26,616 nt of DNA. It comes from Penium margaritaceum (Eukaryota > Streptophyta > Zygnematophyceae > Desmidiales > Peniaceae). Position numbers and translations under genes: made by a program. The stretch is from positions 5,695 through 32,310 of the forward strand of contig SZWC01023178.1 in the NCBI GenBank assembly GCA_023375785.1, given 5' to 3'. Positions 19,566-26,616 of the stretch are shown here, one piece after another (position 1 is the stretch's first letter; each line of letters starts with the position of its first letter). The notes beneath the pieces were generated by a model. It was not told the origin of the DNA. It made no database searches and was given only the letters and a program-made list of their open reading frames with translations.

Positions 19566-19594
19566 TTGGTATCAGAGCTCCAGGGCTCGAATCC
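19528..19594 (+). promoter_or_regulatory. Candidate split tRNA-type Pol III promoter in TRIM A
   Basis: TGGCCTAGTCGG (19528-19539) fits the A-box consensus TGGCNNAGTNGG at every fixed position. GGCTCGAATCC (19584-19594) fits the B-box GGTTCGANTCC with one mismatch. The gap of 44 nt is in the range of tRNA genes. The A box lies in the 5' LTR and the B box just after the primer-binding site. TTTT precedes the A box (19525-19528) and recurs in the 3' LTR, where it could act as a terminator. Function is inferred from motif match only. Confidence 0.45.
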
Positions 19595-19647
19595 CACGTC
19601 GGGATTACCGGAGATGCCGAGGCGGCTCTCACTCCTAGCGGGGGGAG

Positions 19648-19808
19648 TGTAGCGTGGCAGTGCCACGCCGACCGGTCGAAGGAGCCACGTGGCTCGAGCG
19701 GGGTCACCTGAGACTGTGGGCGGTTGGACGGGATGGCTTGAGGGTCGGAGACCCTCAAGCACCGCGGTTTTGGCCTAGTCGGCCAAGGATTCCGTCCAAT
19801 CCGCTACA
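19648..19808 (+). repeat. 3' LTR of TRIM A
   Basis: 161 bp, differing from the 5' copy at LTR positions 55, 64, 82 and 83. All four inverted repeats are preserved. Confidence 0.9.
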
Positions 19809-19811
19809 ACC

Positions 19812-20342
19812 GTAGTGTTCTTTACATTTCACTAAAATAATTATTTTCCTTTGGCCATTCAAGCACCTAAAAATTTCACCTCTCATGGAGAAAACACTCA
19901 AGAAATTACAAAAATCCAATACATGCAGACACCGTTTGACATTTTGTGCAAAGTGTCTTAGGGACTACAAGCGGAACGTAAGGCACACACATTTTGACGT
20001 GGAGCCCCCCACTGGCTACACGTGCATGTGGCACGAAGCGATATTCAAAGCGAACTGTGAATTGAGCAATGAAGGAAAGTGCGATGCTAGCTAGCAAAAC
20101 CAACAGCCGAGGCGAGCTACAAGGTGCGATGATGCTATGAACATTCCAATTTTCAACACATGACAACCGACTTTTTTGGAGAGACCGAGGACGTGAACGG
20201 GCCATTTGACCAAAATCAAACACCAAAAAAATATCAGGGCTTACGTCGAAACAAGTACAGCATTCTAAGGCTTCAAATTATAATTGAATACAACAGTCAC
20301 TTAATTGAGTTCTATAAAATAATCAAAGGTAAGGGGCACTAC
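19812..20342. mobile_element. Candidate ~530-bp TIR element next to TRIM A
   Basis: The left end GTAGTGTTCTTTACATTT and the inverted right end GTAGTGCCCCTTACCTTT agree at 14 of 18 positions. The interval interrupts X: integrase-linker text on the left (MRNYR) resumes on the right with LLEEFHI and GPGGHF, which correspond to adjacent residues in Z. It is AT-rich with one 69-codon frame (19885-20094) rich in Cys and His but not assignable. Flanks GAACTACC and AGTACGAC are too different to call a clear target duplication. TRIM A is inserted at its left edge. Confidence 0.5.
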
Positions 20343-21018
20343 AGTACGACAAATGTTGTTGGAAGAATTCCACATCATCGGTCCAGGTGGACACTTCTGC
20401 AAGGACAATATGTAAAAAGCCGGTGAGGTACTACTGGTAGTAAAAAGTGCTGACCAATGTGGCGACCTTCTACCAACCATGGGACACCTATCAGAGACAA
20501 AAATCTTGTCGCAAATGTCCACCGGGTCTTCTTCAACCCCTACCTGTTTGGACGGAACCGTGGGTCGACATCAGCATGGACTTCTTGACAGGACTGTCAG
20601 CGACTCCCAAGGGGTATGATGCCATCCTTGTCATGGTGGACAGTTTTTTTAAAATGTCAGACTCCATCCCGACGATGATCACTATCTCCGTAGAAAGAAA
20701 AGCGCAGGTGCTTTTAAACTAGATAATGCAGCTGCACGGAGTGCCGCGTACCATCATCAACAACAGAGAGGGCCGCTTTACCAGCCATTTAAGGCAGAAA
20801 CTAATGACACATGATGATAGTTGGATCCAGCTATATACGGCATTCCATCCTAAGATTGACGGACAAACCAAGCAAACCAACAAGACCCTTGAACAACGTC
20901 TCCAAACTTCATGCGAGCCTTGGTAATGATTGGCTAGCAAAACTGCCGGTTGCCGAAATCACATACAACTCCGTCATCTCCACCACAACTGGTAAAATCC
21001 CCTTTGAGGTAGTCTACA
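20343..21018 (+). pseudogene. Integrase of X, finger and catalytic core
   Basis: After the TIR element come EEFHIIGPGGHF and, in another frame, LTNVATFYQPWDTYQRQKSC, QPLPVWTEPWVDISMDFLTG with the first catalytic Asp, GYDAILVMVDSFFKMSDSIP, a stop at 20720, then MQLHGVPRTIINNREGRF. In that block the second Asp (normally S-D-R) is replaced: INNRE. AFHPKIDGQTKQTNKTLEQR follows, with Lys where the catalytic Glu is expected. VAEITYNSV and PFEVVY lead to the TRIM B insertion at 21019. At least two acids of the DDE triad are lost. Confidence 0.75.
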
Positions 21019-21166
21019 TGTAGCGTGGAAGTACTACGCCGACCGGTCGAAGGAGCCACATGGCTCGCGTCAGGTCACTTGGGACTGTGGGCGATCGGAC
21101 GGGATGGCACCCTCAAGCACCACGTTTTTGGTCGATTTGGCCAAGGATTCTGTCCAATCCACTACA
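21019..21166 (+). repeat. 5' LTR of TRIM B
   Basis: 148 bp with a 13-bp deletion relative to TRIM A and an altered first palindrome. It ends CACTACA directly before the primer-binding site. Confidence 0.85.
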
Positions 21167-21250
21167 TTGGTATCAGAGCTCCAGAATTCAAATCCCACAT
21201 TGGGATTACCGGGGATGACGAGGTGGCTCTCACTCCTAGTGGAGGGGAAG

Positions 21251-21411
21251 TGTAGCATGGCAGTGCCACACCGACCGGTCAAAGGAGCCTTGTGGCTCGA
21301 GCGGGGTTTCTTGGGACTGTGGACGGTTGGACGGGATGGCTTGAGGGTCAGAGACCCTCAAGCACCGTGGATTTGGCTTACTCAACCAAGGAATTTTTCC
21401 AATCCGGTATA
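21251..21411 (+). repeat. 3' LTR of TRIM B
   Basis: 161 bp, full length. The TTGAGGGTC/GACCCTCAA stem is intact with a changed loop (AGA). The last residues GGTATA differ from CGCTACA. Confidence 0.85.
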
Positions 21412-21984
21412 GCAAGGCAAACTTCCCATCACACAGTCTCGATTGAAGGGTCAGGGTAACATTCCCACAATTGACATTCACCACGAGGACTTCGCAAGCA
21501 TGTGGGAGGAAGCAAAGCAGATCCTTGTGAAGACGGAAGTTGCTATGAAGTGGGCAGCCATCCGGCACTGCAACGATGACGTGTTGAGTGTTGGCGATCA
21601 CGTCCCCCTCAACTCATCGAATATAAAACTCCGAGGACACGATTTTGTGAAGCTCAAATCCTGCTAGTTGGGACCACTTGAGATCGGGCGAATGTAAACC
21701 GTAGTCATCGCTCGAATTCGTCTCCATGAAAGCACGATGATCCACCCAGTCTTCTACATCAGAAAGGTCAAAGACTACCAGGACCCCAGTCAGAACTTCC
21801 TCGGTCAAGACATCGCACCTCCACCCCCCATACAACTAGACCGGGATATGGTGTACATGATTGAAGATCCTTGAACATCAGCATCATGGAAAATCAACCA
21901 AATATCTGGTCAAGTGGCATGGCTACGATGTCGCGCACAATAGTTGGGAGCTCTACAAGAACCTTCGCATCGAACTAAAGCCGT
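21412..21984 (+). pseudogene. Integrase C-terminus and chromodomain of X
   Basis: Pieces in order: QGNIPTIDIHHEDFASMWEE, NSSNIKLRGHDFVKLKSC then a stop, the GPY/F-like region, MIHPVFYIRKVKDYQDPSQN, APPPPIQLDRDMVYMIED, then KSTKYLVKWHGYDVAHNSWE and LYKNLR (21891-21970). The chromodomain aromatic residues (Tyr of VYMIED, Trp of VKW, Trp of NSWE) are kept. The similarity to Z ends just after the chromodomain, and by about 21985 the RT of Z begins, with no stop-to-LTR region between. Confidence 0.7.
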
Positions 21985-22640
21985 GCAGCAGACCCATAGT
22001 TTGAGGGGCCTATCGGATGAGCGATCCAGTTGACCGACGAGATGCTCAGTCAAGGGTTCATCTGCCCTTCCATGCCCCCATACGCCGCACCAGTGTTGTT
22101 TGTAAAAAATAAAACTGGTGATATGCGGATGTGCATGGATTGTTTGGCGTTGAAAGATGCTACCATCAAGAACCACTACCTTATTCCCGGAGCTGATGAA
22201 ATTTTTGACCAACTCCGAGGGGCTTGAATTTCTAGCAAAATCAACTTACGTAGCAGATATCACCAGGTACGTGTGGCAGACGCCGACATCGAGAAAATGA
22301 CATTCCGAACCCACTATGGGTATTTTGAGATTACAGTGACGCTGTTTGGACTTCCGAATGCCCTGGCAACATTCATGGTAGGAATGAAAAAATAATTCCT
22401 GCCCATACCTCGACAGTTTTGTCGTGGTGTACTTAGACGACATTATGGTGTACAGCCGCACCCCGGAGGAGCACGATGGACGTTTTTGAAAAGTCCTCAA
22501 AGCTGTACAAAGAGAGAAATTCTTTTAGGAAAAATCTTGAAATGCGACTTTGGTCGTTGTTCGATCGAGTTTTTGGGCCATGTCATCAATGGTGGATAGA
22601 TGACCATGGACCTGAAAAAAGTGGCAACAATCGGTGATTG
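21985..22640 (+). pseudogene. Reverse transcriptase of Z, 5'-truncated
   Basis: It begins at the same place in the gene as the X sequence near 12640: AYRMSD, TDEMLSQGFICPSMPPYAAP, LFVKNKTGDMRMCMDCLALK, KNHYLIPGADEIFDQLRGA. It goes on in other frames with the palm region, the intact Tyr-Leu-Asp-Asp at 22430-22441 (VVVYLDDIMVYSRTPEEH), and the DPKK-like connection. Gag, protease and the linker are absent upstream. Frameshifts near 22226, 22395, 22490 and 22630 disable it. Confidence 0.75.
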
Positions 22641-23222
22641 ACGAACGCCGACCACCGTTAGAGAAATTCAAGTTTTCCTTGGCTTCTACAACTACTACTG
22701 GTGATTCCTGCGTGATTGTACCCGAGTGTCGACGCTTCTTTCCAAACTCACTCGAGAAGAAAACGAGTGGCAACGGGGAGACAACAAACAAGAAGCATTC
22801 ACCGCTTTGCAAAACACTCTGACATCGGCGCTAGCTGTACGATTGGCCAATCCAACGGTCGACTACGTCATCGCCATGGATGCATCAAACTAAACCATTG
22901 GCACGGTCATTTTTCAAGACCACGGTAACGGCGAACAACCTGTTGCCTACTTGTCGTGGAAACTACGAGGACCTAAACTCAACTATGTAGTGCACGAGAA
23001 AGAGATGCTGGCATTCGTGCACACGTTCAAGACGTGGCAATGTTACCTGGAGTGTCGCCGGTGCATTGTACGCACCAACCACCACGCGTTAAAACATTTG
23101 AAGACGCACCCGAACCTCTGTTGACATTAAACACGATGGATGGAGTTCATTGAATCCGGGTTTGACTATGATAGCAAGTATCGGCCAAGCAAAATCAACC
23201 TGGTGGAGGCATTCAGCCACTG
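22641..23222 (+). pseudogene. RNase H of Z
   Basis: Recognisable blocks in several frames: KFKFSLASTTTT (worn), then ALAVRLANPTVDYVIAMDAS, a stop, VIFQDHGNGEQPVAYLSWKL, GPKLNYVVHEKEMLAFVHTF, CIVRTNHHALKHLKTHPNL, RWMEFIESGFDYDSKYRPSK and INLVEAFSH. This is collinear with X RNase H (18790-19240), and no insertion element lies within it. The catalytic Asp in MDAS and Glu in HEKE are present; Asn replaces Asp in R-T-N-H-H. Confidence 0.75.
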
Positions 23223-24687
23223 ACCAGATTTAATGGCTGATGTGGACACGCTACAACTTTAGTAAGACCCGTACCTCGAGCAACTATTTGCACGAGGCTA
23301 CGGCCAGCACGGCCGATATGACAAGGCGAAATTCTGGCACGACGCACCCTACTGGTGACGGTACTTCACTTGCAAAGTGGTCGTCCATCCAAACGATGAG
23401 TTTTGCTGTATGCCGCTGGAAGAGTGCCACGACAAGGACTAGTTGGACACTTTGGAGAGGACAAGACGCTGAAGACGTTGGCGAAAAATAATTGGTGGGA
23501 CAAGTTGCAATCAAACGTGCAACACATGTCAGCGACAGAAATCCCGTCAGCCCACGGCCGCTTGTACTCCTATACCCGCTCCCTATTCCGACTGAACCAT
23601 TGCCCAACATCTCCATGGACTTCGTGGACTGGACTACCGGTCACACCCAAAGGATATGACGGAATCCTAGTGGTCGTCGACAGGTTTTCCGAAATGTCCC
23701 ACTTCATTTGGACAACGACCACCGTCACCGTCGAGGGAACAACATGACTTCTCATAAACAACATCATGCGGCTACTTGATGTACCAAGAACCATCACGAG
23801 CAACAGAGACAATCGATTCACCAGCCGCTTTTGGCACGAGCCGATGACTCGTTACCGTAGGAGAATTCACCTTTCGATGGTGTTTCATCCTCAAACCGAT
23901 AGTCAAACCAAGCAGACTAATAGACGCTCGAACAGCTTCTCCGAACACTTTCCGAACCTCACGGGATGGATTGGGCACAAAAACTCCGAATTTCCAAAAT
24001 TGCACTCATTCGACAATTTCCACCGCAATGGGTGAAACACCATTTGAAGTGGATTATGGAAAACTTCCAACCACACCAGCCGGAATATAAAGTTGTAGCA
24101 ACACTCGTGCAATTGACGTTCAACGTCGAGACTTCTCCACCATCCGGGAGGAAACACGGCAAACCCTCGCGAAGACACAAGCAGCGATGAAGCGAGCAGC
24201 TGATTGACATTGCAGCAATGACGAATTTGCTGCTGGTGACAAAGTCCTCTGCTCAGCGAACATCAAACTATGCGGAGCCGACTATTTGACGCTCAATCCC
24301 CGATGGTTGGGATTGTTTGAGATCGAGCGCATGCAAACCACTATGGTTGCGCGACTCAAACTCCTCGACATTATGCAAGTTCATCCGGTGTTCCATGTCA
24401 AGAGAGTCAAGCACTATAGAGACCCTGGAGAGAACTCCCCCGGCAGAGAGGTCCCTCCCCCGCCTCCTGTCCAAGTGGACAATGACACGGAGTATGTCAT
24501 TGAGGACATCCTCGGCCATCGACAACGAATCAAAGCGACAGAGTATCTTGTCTGGTGGCACGGCTACGACGCCGCACACAGCAGTTGGGAACCCTACGAC
24601 AACCTCCGATACGTCGATCATCTAGTCGACGGCTATTACCGCCATCACCGGGCTACATCTGCAGGCGCGCCGGGACGTCGCGAATAA
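23223..24687 (+). pseudogene. Integrase with chromodomain of Z
   Basis: Blocks: VGHFGEDKTLKTLAKNNWWD, CQRQKS, SMDFVDWTTG-like first-Asp region, KGYDGILVVVDRFSEMSHFI, MRLLDVPRTITSNRDNRFTS with Asn for the second Asp, VFHPQTDSQTKQTNR with Lys at the expected Glu, TPFEVDYGKLPT. The last open frame, 24286-24687, is whole: LNPRWLGLFEIERMQTT, MQVHPVFHVKRVKHYRDP, VPPPPPVQVDNDTEYVIEDI, then the chromodomain TEYLVWWHGYDAAHSSWEPY ending in YYRHHRATSAG. It stops 12 bp before the 3' LTR, so the gene end is complete. The catalytic core is disabled. Confidence 0.8.
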
Positions 24688-24699
24688 AAGGGGGGGAAG
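24688..24699 (+). other. Polypurine tract of Z
   Basis: AAGGGGGGGAAG lies between the stop codon of the integrase frame and the TGTTACA start of the LTR, the expected site for plus-strand priming. Confidence 0.75.
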
Positions 24700-25286
24700 T
24701 GTTACATACCAGATGTACTTGAGTCCCTAATATTTTCGAGTGGGCATTTCTGTCAGTACACAAACAACCCATCAAGTCGCGAGACCGCGATATTCACTCT
24801 GACGGTCTAGGGCAAACCAGCCAACTGCCCCAACCCTCAGTGAATCTTCCGGACCCTTTCGGCAACTTCAACAACTCTCGCAAATGTACGACAGAAGTAT
24901 CACGACCTTTCGGTCAACTTCTGGCTGCACCAAGACGAATCTCGATTTGGATATGCATCTCGCATCTTCACCGTTGATTCTCGAAGACCCCCGGCTTCTC
25001 GGCGGACCTTCTCGAATCCGACCACTCACAACGCGACTCTGCACGCGTGGCCCAAAACCGACCCAACGACCCCGACTATGCCTCAATCGTGACTCGACAC
25101 TTGTATGTATACGTGTGATAATTTCGACACCTGTCATCGAAGTACAATTACCGCTAATTATAAATTGCTCAAGTGTTCCAAATTCTAAACTCTGTTCTGC
25201 CTCGCAACTTCTACCTGTTTACCATCTACGCTTAGCTTGGCATAACATCATCCATGTGAAACGCCAACGTCCTGCTCAGGGTAACA
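24700..25286 (+). repeat. 3' LTR of the W-Z composite element
   Basis: 587 bp starting TGTTACA and ending GGTAACA, short inverted ends typical of LTRs. It follows a polypurine tract and aligns with 8262-8850 across its length. It contains TTGTATGTATACG and an AT-rich block (GCTAATTATAAATTG) that could hold promoter elements, but no TATA box was firmly placed. Confidence 0.75.
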
Positions 25287-25319
25287 TGTACTATCTATAG
25301 CATTGTGGCATAGTGACAG

Positions 25320-25460
25320 TGTAGCGTGGGCCGGCCTCTCCTCATGGCTTGGACGGGTCCTGGACTGTGGGCGATTGGTCGGGAAGGGTTGCGGGTCGGA
25401 GACCCTCAATCACTGCGGTTTTGGCCCAGTGGGCCAAGCTTCCCGTACCTATTCGTTACA
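25320..25460 (+). repeat. 5' LTR of TRIM C
   Basis: 141 bp, TGTAGCG...TTCGTTACA. It carries TTGGCCC and GGGCCAA around AGT, an extended form of the last hairpin of TRIM A. Confidence 0.9.
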
Positions 25461-25489
25461 TTGGTATCAGAGCGCCAGGGTTCGACTCC
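25422..25489 (+). promoter_or_regulatory. Candidate split tRNA-type Pol III promoter in TRIM C
   Basis: TGGCCCAGTGGG (25422-25433) fits the A-box consensus at every fixed position, and GGTTCGACTCC (25479-25489) fits the B box exactly. The gap is 45 nt, nearly identical to TRIM A although the subfamilies differ in sequence. Whether it is transcribed cannot be seen. Confidence 0.5.
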
Positions 25490-25532
25490 CTCTGTGGACG
25501 CCGAAGGCAGGTGCACTCCTAGGTGGGAGAAG

Positions 25533-25673
25533 TGTAGCGCGGGCCGGCCTCTCCTTATGGCTTGGACGGGTCCTGAACTGTGGACGATTAATCGGGATGG
25601 GTTGAGGGTCGGAGACCCTCAATCACCGCGGTTTTGGCCTAGTGGGCCAAGCTTCCCGTACCAATTCGTTCCA
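25533..25673 (+). repeat. 3' LTR of TRIM C
   Basis: 141 bp, ending TTCGTTCCA. The TTGAGGGTC/GACCCTCAA stem is perfect here, while the 5' copy has one mismatch. Confidence 0.9.
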
Positions 25674-25678
25674 GACAG

Positions 25679-26505
25679 TGCGTACTCCAATAGGGGCAAA
25701 TGAAAACTCCGCCCCTGAAATCGTTGGCCTGTGAATCACCTGCTTTCGGCCACCGCATCCAAGGGGTACTGACCTCCACACTTCTGGCAGTGGAGGCCGA
25801 CGCTGACGGTGCGGGGTGGCCGGGTCACTGTTGCGGTTGTGCGGCTGAGCAACTGGCTTGAGCAGTCCACAATTCCTCTCTTGACGGGGAGGTCCAGGGT
25901 ATGCTGGTACTGGTGCTGCTGCCGCTCGTCCGGTTCGTGGAGTCGGTGATCGATGAATGGTGTGGGGCAAGGTGAACGGCGAGGTGAAGGGAAGGGCCAA
26001 ATTGGTGTGGTGAAGGGTGATGGACATTGAGTGAGGGGAAGTGCAGTTGCGCGAGAGGGTGAGCGAGGGCATTCCTGGAAGCGCTATCAGCAGCAGCATC
26101 GGCAGCATCAGCAGCAACAGCAACAGCAGCCAAGGCAGCGGCGGGTGAAGCAGAGGTTTCAGGCAGCCCCTGATAGCGCCGCACAAGTAGCACTCTCGCA
26201 GGAGCAGGATGTGGGGCAACAGCAACAGCCGCAGCAGCAGCAGCAGCAAACGGGGGGCACGGAACGGCTTCACTGCGAAGAATGACAAGCCTGCTGCTGA
26301 CGGGCAGGAGTGCATGCTCGCAAGGGCTGCCAGCCATGCAGGGTCGTGGTACACTGAAGACGGTGCGTGGGCGTGTGGTGGTTTTGTGATGTGAGTTTTT
26401 GCAGAACAGCACGGAAGGGGAAAGTGTGAGGGAAGTGGGTGCTCATTCTTCTCCTTGGTTGGGTGTACACGTCCGTGTTGCGCGTGCAAGCATGCTTGCA
26501 TGCGT
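25679..26505. other. GC-rich, low-complexity region without a confident gene
   Basis: All three minus-strand frames and parts of the plus strand are open here because the DNA is GC-rich and carries CAG/CTG runs. One minus-strand frame near 25812-25744 reads VSVGLHCQKCGGQYPLDAVA and is followed by AG/GTGATT, a possible exon with splice donor, but the product is not recognisable. A perfect 16-nt palindrome lies at 26485-26500. The start of a host gene is possible but not supported. Confidence 0.35.
26088..26251. repeat. Interrupted CAG trinucleotide repeats
   Basis: CAGCAGCAT/CAGCAACAG units run at about 26088-26135, and a second cluster with CAGCAGCAGCAGCAGCAG lies at about 26218-26248. Read on the plus strand they give glutamine runs, on the minus strand leucine runs. 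Confidence 0.85.
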
Positions 26506-26506
26506 T

Positions 26507-26522
26507 TGTGTGTGTGTGTGTG

Positions 26523-26615
<93 letters not shown>

Positions 26616-26616
26616 T
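26507..26616. repeat. Microsatellite (TG)n passing into (GCGT)n
   Basis: About 70 bp of TG repeats with one TTG interruption at 26522-26524 change at 26577 into ten GCGT units that run to the window end. The whole 110 bp is almost strictly alternating purine-pyrimidine. Confidence 0.97.

Larger units (their letters stand above)
19405..19808 (+). mobile_element. TRIM A: 404-bp LTR element with perfect 5-bp target duplication
   Basis: Two 161-bp LTRs (19405-19565 and 19648-19808; 4 differences, 97.5 % identical) start TGTAGCG and end CGCTACA. Between them lie 82 bp: primer-binding site TTGGTATCAGAGC (19566-19578), complementary to the 3' end of plant initiator tRNA-Met, a T-arm-like GGGCTCGAATCCC, and polypurine tract GCGGGGGGAG ending at 19647. 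ACCGT flanks both sides (19400-19404, 19809-19813). There is no coding capacity, so it must have used another element's proteins. Size and layout are those of terminal-repeat retrotransposons in miniature. Confidence 0.92.
21019..21411 (+). mobile_element. TRIM B: 393-bp LTR element in the X integrase gene
   Basis: The 5' LTR is 21019-21166 (148 bp), the primer-binding site TTGGTATCAGAGC 21167-21179, the internal part 84 bp ending in GTGGAGGGGAAG, and the 3' LTR 21251-21411 (161 bp, worn end GGTATA). It is the same subfamily as TRIM A but more decayed. The 5' LTR lacks 13 bp, exactly one arm and loop of the TTGAGGGTC hairpin. CTACA precedes the element; no copy follows it, but the LTR itself ends in CTACA, so a duplicated CTACA may have collapsed. 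Host codons on the two sides join into the expected integrase text. Confidence 0.88.
8262..25286 (+). mobile_element. Composite Ty3/Gypsy chromovirus (W-X-Z) bounded by related LTRs
   Basis: The DNA at 8262-8850 and 24700-25286 aligns collinearly as a pair of LTRs. Between them the coding order is gag, PR (W), then gag, PR, RT, RH, IN, chromodomain (X), then RT, RH, IN, chromodomain (Z), all on the plus strand. No LTR lies at the W/X joint (about 10535) or the X/Z joint (about 21985). W and Z supply the two ends of one element, and X is an LTR-less near-full coding copy between them. W, X and Z share distinctive wording in gag, PR, RT and IN, so they are one family. Younger insertions inside X are listed separately. 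No target-site duplication was found at the outer ends. Confidence 0.65.
25320..25673 (+). mobile_element. TRIM C: 354-bp LTR element of a second subfamily, perfect target duplication
   Basis: LTRs of 141 bp (25320-25460 and 25533-25673; about 12 differences, 91.5 % identical) flank 72 bp with primer-binding site TTGGTATCAGAGC (25461-25473), T-arm-like AGGGTTCGACTCCCT and polypurine GGTGGGAGAAG. GACAG occurs on both sides (25315-25319, 25674-25678). The left half of the LTR differs from TRIM A/B, while the right half (GGGTCGGAGACCCTCAA and TTTTGGCC) is shared. The lower LTR identity implies an older insertion than TRIM A. It has no coding capacity. Confidence 0.92.

Noticed and set aside
19528..19600. 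A tRNA gene in the TRIM elements
   Set aside because: A- and B-box-like segments are present, but there is no acceptor stem, anticodon arm or 3' end that would pair.
19885..20094. 69-codon Cys/His-rich frame as a zinc-finger gene
   Set aside because: Spacing of Cys and His fits no finger class I know, and it lies inside a probable non-autonomous TIR element.
25623..26501. 292-codon minus-strand open frame, the longest in the window
   Set aside because: Leucine runs come from CTG repeats, its end runs through the TRIM C LTR, and the other two frames are open as well. No domain is visible.

Overview
The window looks like repeat-dense nuclear DNA of a green-lineage eukaryote (plant, moss or charophyte alga). 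I cannot name the species. The reasons are chromodomain-bearing Ty3/Gypsy elements, a PIF/Harbinger transposase, primer-binding sites matching plant-type initiator tRNA-Met (TGGTATCAGAGC), a GC-rich host exon ending at a GTGAGT splice donor, and CAG and TG microsatellites. Nothing bacterial, organellar or CRISPR-like was seen.

Layout. 1-263 (minus): first exon of a host gene for a small single-pass membrane protein, with a homopurine tract just upstream. 2015-4330: a decayed PIF/Harbinger element with a transposase (plus) and a convergent Myb/SANT-like second ORF (minus). 4450-8260: AT-rich DNA with almost nothing recognisable, except a weak LINE reverse-transcriptase-like fragment near 6340-6525. 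8262-25286: a 17-kb retrotransposon nest bounded by two related ~588-bp LTRs. Its order is [LTR-gag-PR, 'W'] [gag-PR-RT-RH-IN-chromodomain without LTRs, 'X'] [RT-RH-IN-chromodomain-LTR, 'Z']. X is interrupted by five later insertions: a ~376-bp TIR element inside the RT catalytic motif, a 4967-bp second Ty3/Gypsy ('Y', 13823-18789, near-perfect target duplication), a 404-bp TRIM (perfect 5-bp duplication), a ~530-bp TIR element abutting that TRIM, and a second TRIM. 25320-25673: a third TRIM of a divergent subfamily, 33 bp outside the Z LTR. 25679-26616: CAG-rich and TG/GCGT simple-sequence DNA.

The most unusual signal is in the three TRIM elements (LTR 141-161 bp, internal part 72-84 bp, no coding capacity). 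Two of them, from two subfamilies, carry a sequence fitting a tRNA-type Pol III A box in the LTR and a B-box-like sequence just after the primer-binding site, ~45 nt apart. Differences between copies of the A box fall at the positions the consensus leaves free. Their LTRs are chains of hairpins. The Y LTR also holds an 11-bp hairpin with a covarying base pair between its two copies. All protein-coding transposon genes here are broken; the only apparently live gene is the partial exon at the left edge.
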